Below are positions 1-13,379 of a stretch of DNA of 64,000 nt, in pieces (within the stretch, counting starts at the first letter, position 1; every line of letters begins with the position of its first letter). The stretch spans positions 30,172,199 to 30,236,198 of the forward strand of contig OZ026840.1 of NCBI GenBank assembly GCA_964023205.1. Reading direction: 5' to 3'. This stretch comes from Lutraria lutraria. Its lineage: Eukaryota > Mollusca > Bivalvia > Venerida > Mactridae. Under the pieces are notes generated by a model that saw nothing but the letters and a program-made list of their open reading frames with translations, was not told the origin of the DNA and ran no database searches. The position numbers were made by a program, and so were the translations under genes.

Positions 1-2407
1 GATATCACTGTCTATCACTATTCACTGATGTAAGTGAGGTCTGCATGAGTAATACATTTCTTACAAACTGAACCATGATTATACTGACTTCAGTGCTGTC
101 AAATGTAATCGTAATTTTATTCATGTGGACTGAGACATAGAGAGCAAAAATTCCCGATTCACGAAATGTTCGAGTGTTTAATTTACCAATTTGTGCATGT
201 CTTGTCGTTTACATCCATTTCCGAAAAATGAACGGTCCGTCCCTAACCATCGTTTTTTCTTGTCATGTTGGTAAACTAGTTACTTGAATTGCGGATGCAT
301 AATTATTTGATTTCGTTGCCAAGGCAATAATTAATAAACAATAGAGCTGGGTTATTGATCGTTATATTGCTGTGAGTTTTTTTTTGTAATTTATATGTGT
401 AGATAAGTATGCATTTTATAGTTGTTATTGTTGTATTTATTGTAGTTTTAATCTCACAAATAACAGGTGCCCTAGGCTATGATAAATCCGTGTAGACTTG
501 TCTCTACACGAAAGGAAAACGGTTTATCTGAAACACGTGCTTCTGGGTAGGCGTTTTACAATACCAAATAGGGATAAAGAAATTTCTGCCTCGACCAATG
601 ATATTTCTTATAAGCTATTCAAGGAAAGCTTGAGTGAATCATGAAATCTTTTTCGCGGGTAACCGCATTAGAGTCCAGAAAACACAAGGAACAGACGTTG
701 GGTTTTGTTTTATAAGGAAATATGTGTTCCGTATTTCAACGTGGTATGTAATAATTATTTGTAACATTTATTTCGTTTTCGAAAAACAACAACAATGAAT
801 GCTCATTTTTATGTTTGTATGTGTATTGTATTACTGATTAGGTTGTGAATAAGCTTGTAAAATTCCTTTTCTACCCGTTCACGTAATTTTAGGGTTATCT
901 AATCATTTTTCGTAGATAAAGGCAATTTAACTTACACTTTTTGTAATTTATTTGTGTTACCTTGATAGGGTCAGATTAGTGGGGTAGATGTGGTTTGGTT
1001 GTAAAGGCAAGTGTCTATGTATTTAAATCAGGCCCACGAATGACATTACTTTCTGAGAGTATAGTCATAGATTGACTTTGGATAGTATTTATGTAGATGA
1101 AGATGAGATTACTTGTATTTGTGAGCCATTAAAAGTATTCTTTAAGTGTTGCCTGTTTAAAATGGTCTTATTTTAACAACATTGACAGGAAACGTTATGA
1201 TTTTATTAATACCAGAATTCGTGGACAGATTTTCTCTTAAAAAATGTTGTAAGAATAGTTTTCCATTGCTGAAAGTTCATCTGTTTATTGTTTTTCCTTG
1301 TAAGGTTGTCATCATATGCAAGATTGGTGTGAGCTTCACAGGCCTCAAGACCATTGAGTGGATGAAAAAGAGGATAATGCAGAAGGAATGACGGGGTATG
1401 TGAACCTTATAATATTCAGCCATTGTAACCGAAACTAAATATTCATTAATATTAATATTCATTAATAGTATCTGCTTTATTTGATTACATTTTGGTTAAA
1501 AGAAATAAATGAGGGGTAACCTGCACCTCGCTTATTCTAGGTCAATTTGAGAACTATTTTTTGCAGATCATTTTTGTAGCAATGTGGCTACACCTGTTTA
1601 AAAAAAGAATAGCATTTTGTAAAAGAAATTTGCACCAAAATGAATTGACAATAATATATAGAATCTACTTTTGGCGTGAATATTGATTTGTATATTTGTC
1701 TTTTTCTTTGGTATTATAATGAAAATATAGTATTAAGTAACATTAATGATTAGAATAATTTAGTAGGACATATGTTTCTAATAAGTACACAAATTATGAA
1801 TATCATAAGTCATGCATAAGTAGTATTAACTGTTATTATTTATGTATTTTTTTTATATTCGTAAAACATTTAAAATACTTAAATTAAGAAATGATACCTA
1901 TAGACACCTGGATATTGACTTTTCTTTCCATTTTATTTTTTTGGCTTGTCTGTTGTTCAAAGAATTTAGGTTCTTCTACTTGTTGCTTAATTATTAAACT
2001 TGTTGTTTGTGGAGGCTTTCACTTAGGATGAATATTGATATGGAACTAGGCAGATATGGCTGTAGACTTTATGACTGCCTAGTTCCCCAAAGAATAATTC
2101 AGAAAGGTGTTATATTTGAAGGTAGACTGCATGAGCTTGTGTCATGATGGGTAATTGAGTGGATTAGTTCTATTGCTAGTGTGATAAATGAATGTGCCCA
2201 CAAACACACTTCTAAATTAATAATAACATGTACTGTAAAACACCGATTGTACAATTTCATTCGGATAATCAATGGTTTCGAATAATCCATTTCAGTAATG
2301 AAATATATATAGAGTGGTAATCATGACCGTTGATCTCATTTTGATTATGCACGGCTCCCGAAAATTATTGTCGAATAAATAAGGTTTTACTGTATTTGTC
2401 GTCTTTT
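1..2407. other. Non-coding DNA, no gene recognised
   Basis: AT-rich DNA with only short open frames that show no protein family, codon bias or splice pattern. From about 1998 to 2060 it contains a diverged match to the 1470-bp macrosatellite unit (the segment with the GGATGAATATTGATA core), so the array once reached further left or its source sequence lies here. Confidence 0.6.
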
Positions 2408-5400
2408 ATCACATTCTAACTGCTCTTCTGTTTTCTGTTTTTGCAGGTCAACTGATGTGGATACAATGGGATGATGGTGATATGTGGATGCCCTTGATAT
2501 CCAGCACACTAGAAAGATCAGTATATTTCTATCTCATTTTGTCATCCATATATCTATGTGTTTTTAGTTAGACTGTATGTTTCTTTTCAAGATATATTTC
2601 ATTTTATATTGCTTTGGATACAGTAGATGCATGTCGAACTTCACTTCTTATCAAGTTTAAGTTAAGTAGTACTGAGAATTTTGTCATTATATCACATCAA
2701 AGCTAATTTGCAAACAAGTAAAGTAATCTCCTAATCAGTTCATTTTGTGTATGGCTAAGTTCTGATAGTGACTCTTGGTGCATTTGTTTGATTTTTTGTG
2801 TTTGTCTGAACACTGGTGCATGTAGGATGATTGTGTTATGTCCAGCAAAAACTTGATTAAAGGCTCAAGGCTACAACATGTCGAACGCCATCGGGCACTT
2901 TAGGTGGTGTTTCTGCATCAGGCCTGCATGCCTAATTTAATTTGGATTATATTTAACTGATAACTTTTAGCGCACTGGCATAGCATTTTCTTCCTGCTAT
3001 AAAATTTTAAAAAATGGTCTGATAATGCAGAAATTGAATGGAAACAAAATATTTGTGATTTCTGCATAATGAATTAAAATTTAAGTGAATTTGCACAGTG
3101 TTATACTTATATGATTGTAGAGTAGGTTGCACTAAGAGTCAACATTTGTATGTAGAAGCAAAAGTAAACAGCATACTAAAACAGTCGTATATATTTACCT
3201 TTATATTCAGGTGTTCATGTATTTTCAATTTTTTCATGCTTGTCATTATTCAATTGCATTAGTCACAGTCCGGATCTGTCTGCCTGAGGTGTTGTCTGAG
3301 AGTCAGCTGTCCATAGGTTTTCACTACATATTAGGTTCCTTACACCAAGTGGATATTTGTTTCATTGTCTTCCTGTATATCCCGGTCAATGTTGAAAGGC
3401 CCTCGTACCAGTCCAATGACTCATGACCCAGTAGGCTTGATTGGATATGATCGTTATATAGCGGTACAGTATATGCGGTTGTCATCTGCAGGAATAAAGT
3501 AAGGAATCTTTGTCAAACTAGTTGTTTGTTTGTGGACGCTTTCACGAAGGATGAATATTGATAGGTGGAACCAGTAATTCCGAAAGTGTGAAAGATTGAG
3601 ATGGTGTCATACTTGATGATACGCTGAGCATGTTACATAATGCATGGTTGAATATATTTACTTCACATAAACTTGTCCTCTGGATCTGGACAAAGATGCC
3701 TCTTCTAATTGAATTGGAGAGTAGGATTCAGCTAACCAGTTTTCCTGGACTGTATTCTAACCAGTACTAACTGACACTTCTCAAGAAAGATGACCTGTGA
3801 AACATGTTGAGTAAAATCAATATTTATCTTTAAAGGCTGGGAATCGATTTGGATGTGTCACTTTACTAATCCCCCTTTGATCACATTCTAACAGCAGTTC
3901 TGTTTTCTCTTTTGCGAGGTCAACTGATGTGGATACAATGGGATGATGGTGATATGTGGATGCCCTTGATATCCAGCACACTAGAAAGATCAGTACATTT
4001 CTATCTCATTTTCTCATTCATATATCTATGTGTTTAGTTAGACTGTATGTTTCTTTTCAAGATATATTTCATTTTATATTGGTTTGGATGCAGAAGATGC
4101 ATGTCGAACTTCACTTCTTATCAAGTTTAAGTTAAGTAGTACTGAGAATTTTGTCATTATATCACATCAAAGCTAATTTGCAAACAAGTAAAGTAATCTC
4201 CTAATCAGTTAATTTTGTGCATGGCTAAGTTCTGATAGTGACTCTTGGTGCATTTGTTTGATTTTTGTGTTTGTCTGAACACTGGTGCATGTAGGATGAT
4301 TGTGTTATGTCCAGCAAAAACTTAATTAAAGGCTCGAGGCTACAACATGTCGAACGCCATCGGGCACTGTAAGGTGGTGTTTCTGCATCAGGCCTGCATG
4401 CCTAATTTAATTTGGACTATATTTAACTGATAACTTTTAGCGCACTGGCATAGCATTTTCTTCCTGCTATAAAATTAAAAAAATTGGTCTGATAATGCAG
4501 AAATTGAATGGAAACAAAATATTTGTGATTTCTGCATAATGAATTAAAATTTAAGTGAATTTGCACAGTGTTATACTTATATGATTGTAGAGTAGGTTGC
4601 ACTAAGAGTCAACATTTGTATGTAGAAGCAAAAGTAAACAGCATAATAAAACAGTCGTATATATTTACCTTTATATTCAGGTGTTCATGTATTTTCAATT
4701 TTTTCATGCTTGTCATTATTCAATTGCATTAGTCACAGTCCGGATCTGTCTGCCTGAGGTTTTGTCTGAGAGTCAGCTGTCCATAGGTTTTCACTACATA
4801 TTAGGTTCCTTACACCAAGTGGATATTTGTTTCATTGTCTTCCTGTATATCCCGGTCAATGTTGAAAGGCCCTCGTACCAGTCCAATGACTCATGACCCA
4901 GTAGGCTTGATTGGATATGATCGTTATATAGCGGTACAGTATATGCGGTTGTCATCTGCAGGAATAAAGTAAGGAATCTTTGTCAAACTAGTTGTTTGTT
5001 TGTGGACGCTTTCACGAAGGATGAATATTGATAGGTGGAACCAGTAATTCCGAAAGTGTGAAAGATTGAGATGGTGTCATACTTGATGATACGCTGAGCA
5101 TGTTACATAATGCATGGTTGAATATATTTACTTCACATAAACTTGTCCTTTTGATCTGGACAAAGATGCCTCTTCTTATTGAATTGGAGAGTAGGATTCA
5201 GCTAACCAGTTTTCCTGGACTGTATTCTAACCAGTACTAACAGACACTTCTCAAGAAAGATGACCTGTGAAACATGTTGAGTAAAATCAACATTTATCTT
5301 TAAAGGCTGGGAATCGATTTGGATGTGTCACTTTACTAATCCCCTTTTGATCACATTCTAACAGCAGTTCTGTTTTCTCTTTTGCGAGGTCAACTGATGT

Positions 5401-8400
5401 GGATACAATGGGATGATGGTGATACGTGGATGCCCTTGATATCCAGCACACTAGAAAGATCAGTACATTTCTATCTCATTTTCTCATTCATATATCTATG
5501 TGTTTAGTTAGACTGTATGTTTCTTTTCAAGATATATTTCATTTTATATTGGTTTGGATGCAGAAGATGCATGTCGAACTTCACTTCTTATCAAGTTTAA
5601 GTTAAGTAGTACTGAGAATTTTGTCATTATATCACATCAAAGCTAATTTGCAAACAAGTAAAGTAATCTCCTAATCAGTTCATTTTGTGTATGGCTAAGT
5701 TCTGATAGTGACTCTTGGTGCATTTGTTTGATTTTTGTGTTTGTCTGAACACTGGTGCATGTAGGATGATTGTGTTATGTCCAGCAAAAACTTGATTAAA
5801 GGCTCGAGGCTACAACATGTCGAACGCCATCGGGCACTGTAAGGTGGTGTTTCTGCATCAGGCCTGCATGCCTAATTTAATTTGGACTATATTTAACTGA
5901 TAACTTTTAGCGCACTGGCATAGCATTTTCTTCCTGCTATAAAATTTAAAAAATTGGTCTGATAATGCAGAAATTGAATGGAAACAAAATATTTGTGATT
6001 TCTGCATAATGAATTAAAATTTAAGTGAATTTGCACAGTGTTATACTTATGATTGTAGAGTAGGTTGCACTAAGAGTCAACATTTGTATGTAGAAGCAAA
6101 AGTAAACAGCATACTAAAACAGTCGTATATATTTACCTTTATATTCAGGTGTTCATGTATTTTCAATTTTTTCATGCTTGTCATTATTCAATTGCATTAG
6201 TCACAGTCCGGATCTGTCTGCCTGAGGTTTCGTCTGAGAGTCAGCTGTCCATAGGTTTTCACTACATATTAGGTTCCTTACACCAAGTGGATATTTGTTT
6301 CATTGTCTTCCTGTATATCCCGGTCAATGTTGAAAGGCCCTCGTACCAGTCCAATGACTCATGACCCAGTAGGCTTGATTGGATATGATCGTTATATAGC
6401 GGTACAGTATATGCGGTTGTCATCTGCAGGAATAAAGTAAGGAATCTTTGTCAAACTAGTTGTTTGTTTGTGGACGCTTTCACGAAGGATGAATATTGAT
6501 AGGTGGAACCAGTAATTCCGAAAGTGTGGAAGATTGAGATGGTGTCATACTTGATGATACGCTGAGCATGTTACATAATGCATGATTGAATATATTTACT
6601 TCACATAAACTTGTCCTCTGGATCTGGACAAAGATGCCTCTTCTAATTGAATTGGAGAGTAGGATTCAGCTAACCAGTTTTCCTGGACTGTATTCTAACC
6701 AGTACTAACTGACACTTCTCAAGAAAGATGACCTGTGAAACATGTTGAGTAAAATCAATATTTATCTTTAAAGGCTGGGAATCGATTTGGATGTGTCACT
6801 TTACTAATCCCCTTTTGATCACATTCTAACAGCAGTTCTGTTTTCTCTTTTGCGAGGTCAACTGATGTGGATACAATGGGATGATGGTGATACGTGGATG
6901 CCTTTGATATCCAGCACACTAGAAAGATCAGTACATTTCTATCTCATTTTCTCATTCATATATCTATGTGTTTAGTTAGACTGTATGTTTCTTTTCAAGA
7001 TATATTTCATTTTATATTGGTTTGGATGCAGAAGATGCATGTCGAACTTCACTTCTTATCAAGTTTAAGTTAAGTAGTACTGAGAATTTTGTCATTATAT
7101 CACATCAAAGCTAATTTGCAAACAAGTAAAGTAATCTCCTAATCAGTTAATTTTGTGCATGGCTAAGTTCTGATAGTGACTCTTGGTGCATTTGTTTGAT
7201 TTTTGTGTTTGTCTGAACACTGGTGCATGTAGGATGATTGTGTTATGTCCAGCAAAAACTTGATTAAAGGCTCAAGGCTACAACATGTCGAACGCCATCG
7301 GGCACTATAAAGTGGTGTTTCTGCATCAGGCCTGCATGCCTAATTTAATTTGGACTATATTTAACTGATAATTTTTAGCGCACTGGCATAGCATTTTCTT
7401 CCTGCTATAAAATTTAAAAAATTGGTCTGATAATGCAGAAATTGAATGGAAACAAAATATTTGTGATTTCTGCATAATGAACTAAAATTTAAGTGAATTT
7501 GCACAGTGTTATACTTATATGATTGTAGAGTAGGTTGCACTAAGAGTCAACATTTGTATGTAGAAGCAAAAGTAAACAGCATACTAAAACAGTCGTGTAT
7601 ATTTACCTTTATATTCAGGTGTTCATGTATTTTCAATTTTTTCATGCTTGTCATTATTCAATTGCATTAGTCACAGTCCGGATCTGTCTGCCTGAGGTTT
7701 TGTCTGAGAGTCAGCTGTCCATAGGCTTTCACTACATATTAGGTTCCTTACACCAAGTGGATATTTGTTTCATTGTCTTCCTGTATATCCCGGTCAATGT
7801 TGAAAGGCCCTCGTACCAGTCCAATGACTCATGACCCAGTAGGCTTGATTGGATATGATCGTTATATAGCGGTACAGTATATGCGGTTGTCATCTGCAGG
7901 AATAAAGTAAGGAATCTTTGTCAAACTAGTTGTTTGTTTGTGGACGCTTTCACGAAGGATGAATATTGATAGGTGGAACCAGTAATTCCGAAAGTGTGAA
8001 AGATTGAGATGGTGTCATACTTGATGATACGCTGAGCATGTTACATAATGCATGGTTGAATATATTTACTTCACATAAACTTGTCCTCTGGATCTGGACA
8101 AAGATGCCTCTTCTAATTGAATTGGAGAGTAGGATTCAGCTAACCAGTTTTCCTGGACTGTATTCTAACCAGTACTAACTGACACTTCTCAAGAAAGATG
8201 ACCTGTGAAACATGTTGAGTAAAATCAATATTTATCTTTAAAGGCTGGGAATCGATTTGGATGTGTCACTTTACTAATCCCCCTTTGATCACATTCTAAC
8301 AGCAGTTCTGTTTTCTCTTTTGCGAGGTCAACTGATGTGGATACAATGGGATGATGGTGATATGTGGATGCCCTTGATATCCAGCACACTAGAAAGATCA

Positions 8401-11400
8401 GTACATTTCTATCTCATTTTCTCATTCATATATCTATGTGTTTAGTTAGACTGTATGTTTCTTTTCAAGATATATTTCATTTTATATTGGTTTGGATGCA
8501 GAAGATGCATGTCGAACTTCACTTCTTATCAAGTTTAAGTTAAGTAGTACTGAGAATTTTGTCATTATATCACATCAAAGCTAAATTGCAAACAAGTAAA
8601 GTAATCTCCTAATCAGTTAATTTTGTGCATGGCTAAGTTCTGATAGTGACTCTTGGTGCATTTGTTTGATTTTTGTGTTTGTCTGAACACTGGTGCATGT
8701 AGGATGATTGTGTTATGTCCAGCAAAAACTTGATTAAAGGCTCGAGGCTACAACATGTCGAACGCCATCGGGCACTATAAAGTGGTGTTTCTGCATCAGG
8801 CCTGCATGCCTAATTTAATTTGGACTATATTTAACTGATAACTTTTAGCGCACTGGCATAGCATTTTCTTCCTGCTATAAAATTTAAAAAATTGGTCTGA
8901 TAATGCAGAAATTGAATGGAAACAAAATATTTGTGATTTCTGCATAATGAATTAAAATTTAAGTGAATTTGCACAGTGTTATACTTATATGATTGTAGAG
9001 TAGGTTGCACTAAGAGTCAACATTTGTATGTAGAAGCAAAAGTAAACAGCATACTAAAACAGTCGTATATATTTACCTTTATATTCAGGTGTTCATGTAT
9101 TTTCAATTTTTTCATGCTTGTCATTATTCAATTGCATTAGTCACAGTCCGGATATGTCTGCCTGAGGTGTTGTCTGAGAGTCAGCTGTCCATAGGTTTTC
9201 ACTACATATTAGGTTCCTTACACCAAGTGGATATTTGTTTCATTGTCTTCCTGTATATCCCGGTCAATGTTGAAAGGCCCTCGTACCAGTCCAATGACTC
9301 ATGACCCAGTAGGCTTGATTGGATATGATCGTTATATAGCGGTACAGTATATGCGGTTGTCATCTGCAGGAATAAAGTAAGGAATCTTTGTCAAACTAGT
9401 TGTTTGTTTGTGGACGCTTTCACGAAGGATGAATATTGATAGGTGGAACCAGTAATTCCGAATGTGTGAAATATTGAGATGGTGTCATACTTGATGATAC
9501 GCTGAGCATGTTACATAATGCATGATTGAATATATTTACTTCACATAAACTTGTCCTCTGGATCTGGACAAAGATGCCTCTTCTAATTGAATTGGAGAGT
9601 AGGATTCAGCTAACCAGTTTTCCTGGACTGTATTCTAACCAGTACTAACTGACACTTCTCAAGAAAGATGACCTGTGAAACATGTTGAGTAAAATCAATA
9701 TTTATCTTTAAAGGCTGGGAATCGATTTGGATGTGTCACTTTACTAATCCCCTTTTGATCACATTCTAACAGCAGTTCTGTTTTCTCTTTTGCGAGGTCA
9801 ACTGATGTGGATACAATGGGATGATGGTGATACGTGGATGCCTTTGATATCCAGCACACTAGAAAGATCAGTACATTTCTATCTCATTTTCTCATTCATA
9901 TATCTATGTGTTTAGTTAGACTGTATGTTTCTTTTCAAGATATATTTCATTTTATATTGGTTTGGATGCAGAAGATGCATGTCGAACTTCACTTCTTATC
10001 AAGTTTAAGTTAAGTAGTACTGAGAATTTTGTCATTATATCACATCAAAGCTAATTTGCAAACAAGTAAAGTAATCTCCTAATCAGTTAATTTTGTGCAT
10101 GGCTAAGTTCTGATAGTGACTCTTGGTGCATTTGTTTGATTTTTGTGTTTGTCTGAACACTGGTGCATGTAGGATGATTGTGTTATGTCCAGCAAAAACT
10201 TGATTAAAGGCTCAAGGCTACAACATGTCGAACGCCATCGGGCACTATAAAGTGGTGTTTCTGCATCAGGCCTGCATGCCTAATTTAATTTGGACTATAT
10301 TTAACTGATAATTTTTAGCGCACTGGCATAGCATTTTCTTCCTGCTATAAAATTTAAAAAATTGGTCTGATAATGCAGAAATTGAATGGAAACAAAATAT
10401 TTGTGATTTCTGCATAATGAACTAAAATTTAAGTGAATTTGCACAGTGTTATACTTATATGATTGTAGAGTAGGTTGCACTAAGAGTCAACATTTGTATG
10501 TAGAAGCAAAAGTAAACAGCATAATAAAACAGTCGTGTATATTTACCTTTATATTCAGGTGTTCATGTATTTTCAATTTTTTCATGCTTGTCATTATTCA
10601 ATTGCATTAGTCACAGTCCGGATCTGTCTGCCTGAGGTTTTGTCTGAGAGTCAGCTGTCCATAGGTTTTCACTACATATTAGGTTCCTTACACCAAGTGG
10701 ATATTTGTTTCATTGTCTTCCTGTATATCCCGGTCAATGTTGAAAGGCCCTCGTACCAGTCCAATGACTCATGACCCAGTAGGCTTGATTGGATATGATC
10801 GTTATATAGCGGTACAGTATATGCGGTTGTCATCTGCAGGAATAAAGTAAGGAATCTTTGTCAAACTAGTTGTTTGTTTGTGGACGCTTTCACGAAGGAT
10901 GAATATTGATAGGTGGAACCAGTAATTCCGAAAGTGTGAAAGATTGAGATGGTGTCATACTTGATGATACGCTGAGCATGTTACATAATGCATGGTTGAA
11001 TATATTTACTTCACATAAACTTGTCCTCTGGATCTGGACAAAGATGCCTCTTCTAATTGAATTGGAGAGTAGGATTCAGCTAACCAGTTTTCCTGGACTG
11101 TATTCTAACCAGTACTAACTGACACTTCTCAAGAAAGATGACCTGTGAAACATGTTGAGTAAAATCAATATTTATCTTTAAAGGCTGGGAATCGATTTGG
11201 ATGTGTCACTTTACTAATCCCCCTTTGATCACATTCTAACAGCAGTTCTGTTTTCTCTTTTGCGAGGTCAACTGATGTGGATACAATGGGATGATGGTGA
11301 TATGTGGATGCCCTTGATATCCAGCACACTAGAAAGATCAGTACATTTCTATCTCATTTTCTCATTCATATATCTATGTGTTTAGTTAGACTGTATGTTT

Positions 11401-13175
11401 CTTTTCAAGATATATTTCATTTTATATTGGTTTGGATGCAGAAGATGCATGTCGAACTTCACTTCTTATCAAGTTTAAGTTAAGTAGTACTGAGAATTTT
11501 GTCATTATATCACATCAAAGCTAAATTGCAAACAAGTAAAGTAATCTCCTAATCAGTTAATTTTGTGCATGGCTAAGTTCTGATAGTGACTCTTGGTGCA
11601 TTTGTTTGATTTTTGTGTTTGTCTGAACACTGGTGCATGTAGGATGATTGTGTTATGTCCAGCAAAAACTTGATTAAAGGCTCGAGGCTACAACATGTCG
11701 AACGCCATCGGGCACTATAAAGTGGTGTTTCTGCATCAGGCCTGCATGCCTAATTTAATTTGGACTATATTTAACTGATAACTTTTAGCGCACTGGCATA
11801 GCATTTTCTTCCTGCTATAAAATTTAAAAAATTGGTCTGATAATGCAGAAATTGAATGGAAACAAAATATTTGTGATTTCTGCATAATGAATTAAAATTT
11901 AAGTGAATTTGCACAGTGTTATACTTATATGATTGTAGAGTAGGTTGCACTAAGAGTCAACATTTGTATGTAGAAGCAAAAGTAAACAGCATACTAAAAC
12001 AGTCGTATATATTTACCTTTATATTCAGGTGTTCATGTATTTTCAATTTTTTCATGCTTGTCATTATTCAATTGCATTAGTCACAGTCCGGATCTGTCTG
12101 CCTGAGGTTTTGTCTGAGAGTCAGCTGTCCATAGGTTTTCACTACATATTAGGTTCCTTACACCAAGTGGATATTTGTTTCATTGTCTTCCTGTATATCC
12201 CGGTCAATGTTGAAAGGCCCTCGTACCAGTCCAATGACTCATGACCCAGTAGGCTTGATTGGATATGATCGTTATATAGCGGTACAGTATATGCGGTTGT
12301 CATCTGCAGGAATAAAGTAAGGAATCTTTGTCAAACTAGTTGTTTGTTTGTGGACGCTTTCACGAAGGATGAATATTGATAGGTGGAACCAGTAATTCCG
12401 AAAGTGTGGAAGATTGAGATGGTGTCATACTTGATGATACGCTGATCATGATACATAATGCATGGTTGAATATATTTACTTCACATAAACTTGTCCTCTG
12501 GATCTGGACAAAGATGCCTCTTCTAATTGAATTGGAGAGTAGGATTCAGCTAACCAGTTTTCCTGGACTGTATTCTAACCAGTACTAACTGACACTTCTC
12601 AAGAAAGATGACCTGTGAAACATGTTGAGTAAAATCAATATTTATCTTTAAAGGCTGGGAATCGATTTGGATGTGTCACTTTTCTAATCCCCCTTTGATC
12701 ACATTCTAACAGCAGTTCTGTGTTTAGTTAGACTGTATGTTTCTTTTCAAGATATATTTCATTTTATATTGGTTTGGATGCAGAAGATGCATGTCGAACT
12801 TCACTTCTTATCAAGTTTAAGTTAAGTAGTACTGAGAATTTTGTCATTATATCACATCAAAGCTAATTTGCAAACAAGTAAAGTAATCTCCTAATTAGTT
12901 CATTTTGTGTATGGCTAAGTTCTGATAGTGACTCTTGGTGCATTTGTTTGATTTTTGTGTTTGTCTGAACACTGGTGCATGTAGGATGATTGTGTTATGT
13001 CCAGCAAAAACTTGATTAAGGGCTCGAGGCTACAACATGTCGAACGCCATCGGGCACTATACAGTGGTGTTTCTGCATCAGGCCTGCATGCCTAATTTGA
13101 TTTCTGCATAATGAATTAAAACCAGCATACTAAAACAGTCCGTATATATTTGCCTTCATACTCAGGTGTTATTGT
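2408..13175. repeat. Macrosatellite array, ~1470-bp unit, 7 full copies plus 1 decayed copy
   Basis: Anchoring on ATCACATTCTAAC, units start at 2408, 3880, 5350, 6818, 8288, 9758, 11228 and 12698, giving lengths 1472, 1470, 1468, 1470, 1470, 1470 and 1470 bp. Copies are nearly identical, differing at scattered single bases. The last copy has lost about 128 bp near 12721 and further blocks near 13099 and 13120, then runs out near 13175. Each unit carries a segment resembling the 3' part of the tRNA-derived SINEs seen elsewhere here (for example 3725-3795) and two short exon-like open stretches. A 71- or 79-residue frame recurs in every copy, but only because the copies are identical. Function is unknown; the simplest reading is recent unequal exchange or segmental amplification. 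Confidence 0.95.
6818..12697. repeat. Higher-order repeat: two 2940-bp dimers inside the macrosatellite
   Basis: Units starting at 6818 and 9758 share private variants: TACGTGGATGCCTTTGATA, AACTAAAATTT and GTGTATATTTACC. Units starting at 8288 and 11228 share others: CTAAATTGCA and CCCCCTTTGATC at the unit border. The array from 6818 to 12697 is therefore a duplicated dimer (6818-9757 and 9758-12697), newer than the original 1470-bp duplication. Confidence 0.85.
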
Positions 13176-13379
13176 ATTTACAAATTTTTAAATTTATACG
13201 CAATGTTTCAGTTATTAAAGGCAGCTGATTCAGCTAACCAGTTATCCTTGCCTAGCTTCTAACCAGTAATGAGTTAAGGAAACAATGGCCTTGGTATCAA
13301 TTGACACCAAGGTCAAGTTCTTCATTTAAACAGCATCTTGAGGGGAAAGATGGACCCAGTCTGATGGCAAGATCTTGGT

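Noticed and set aside
3211..12244. Seven copies of a 71-79-residue open frame (FQFFHACHYSIALVTV...) as a repeated gene family
   Set aside because: The copies are identical because the whole 1470-bp unit is duplicated. Some start at GTG, there is no recognisable family, and conservation does not exceed that of the surrounding non-coding unit.
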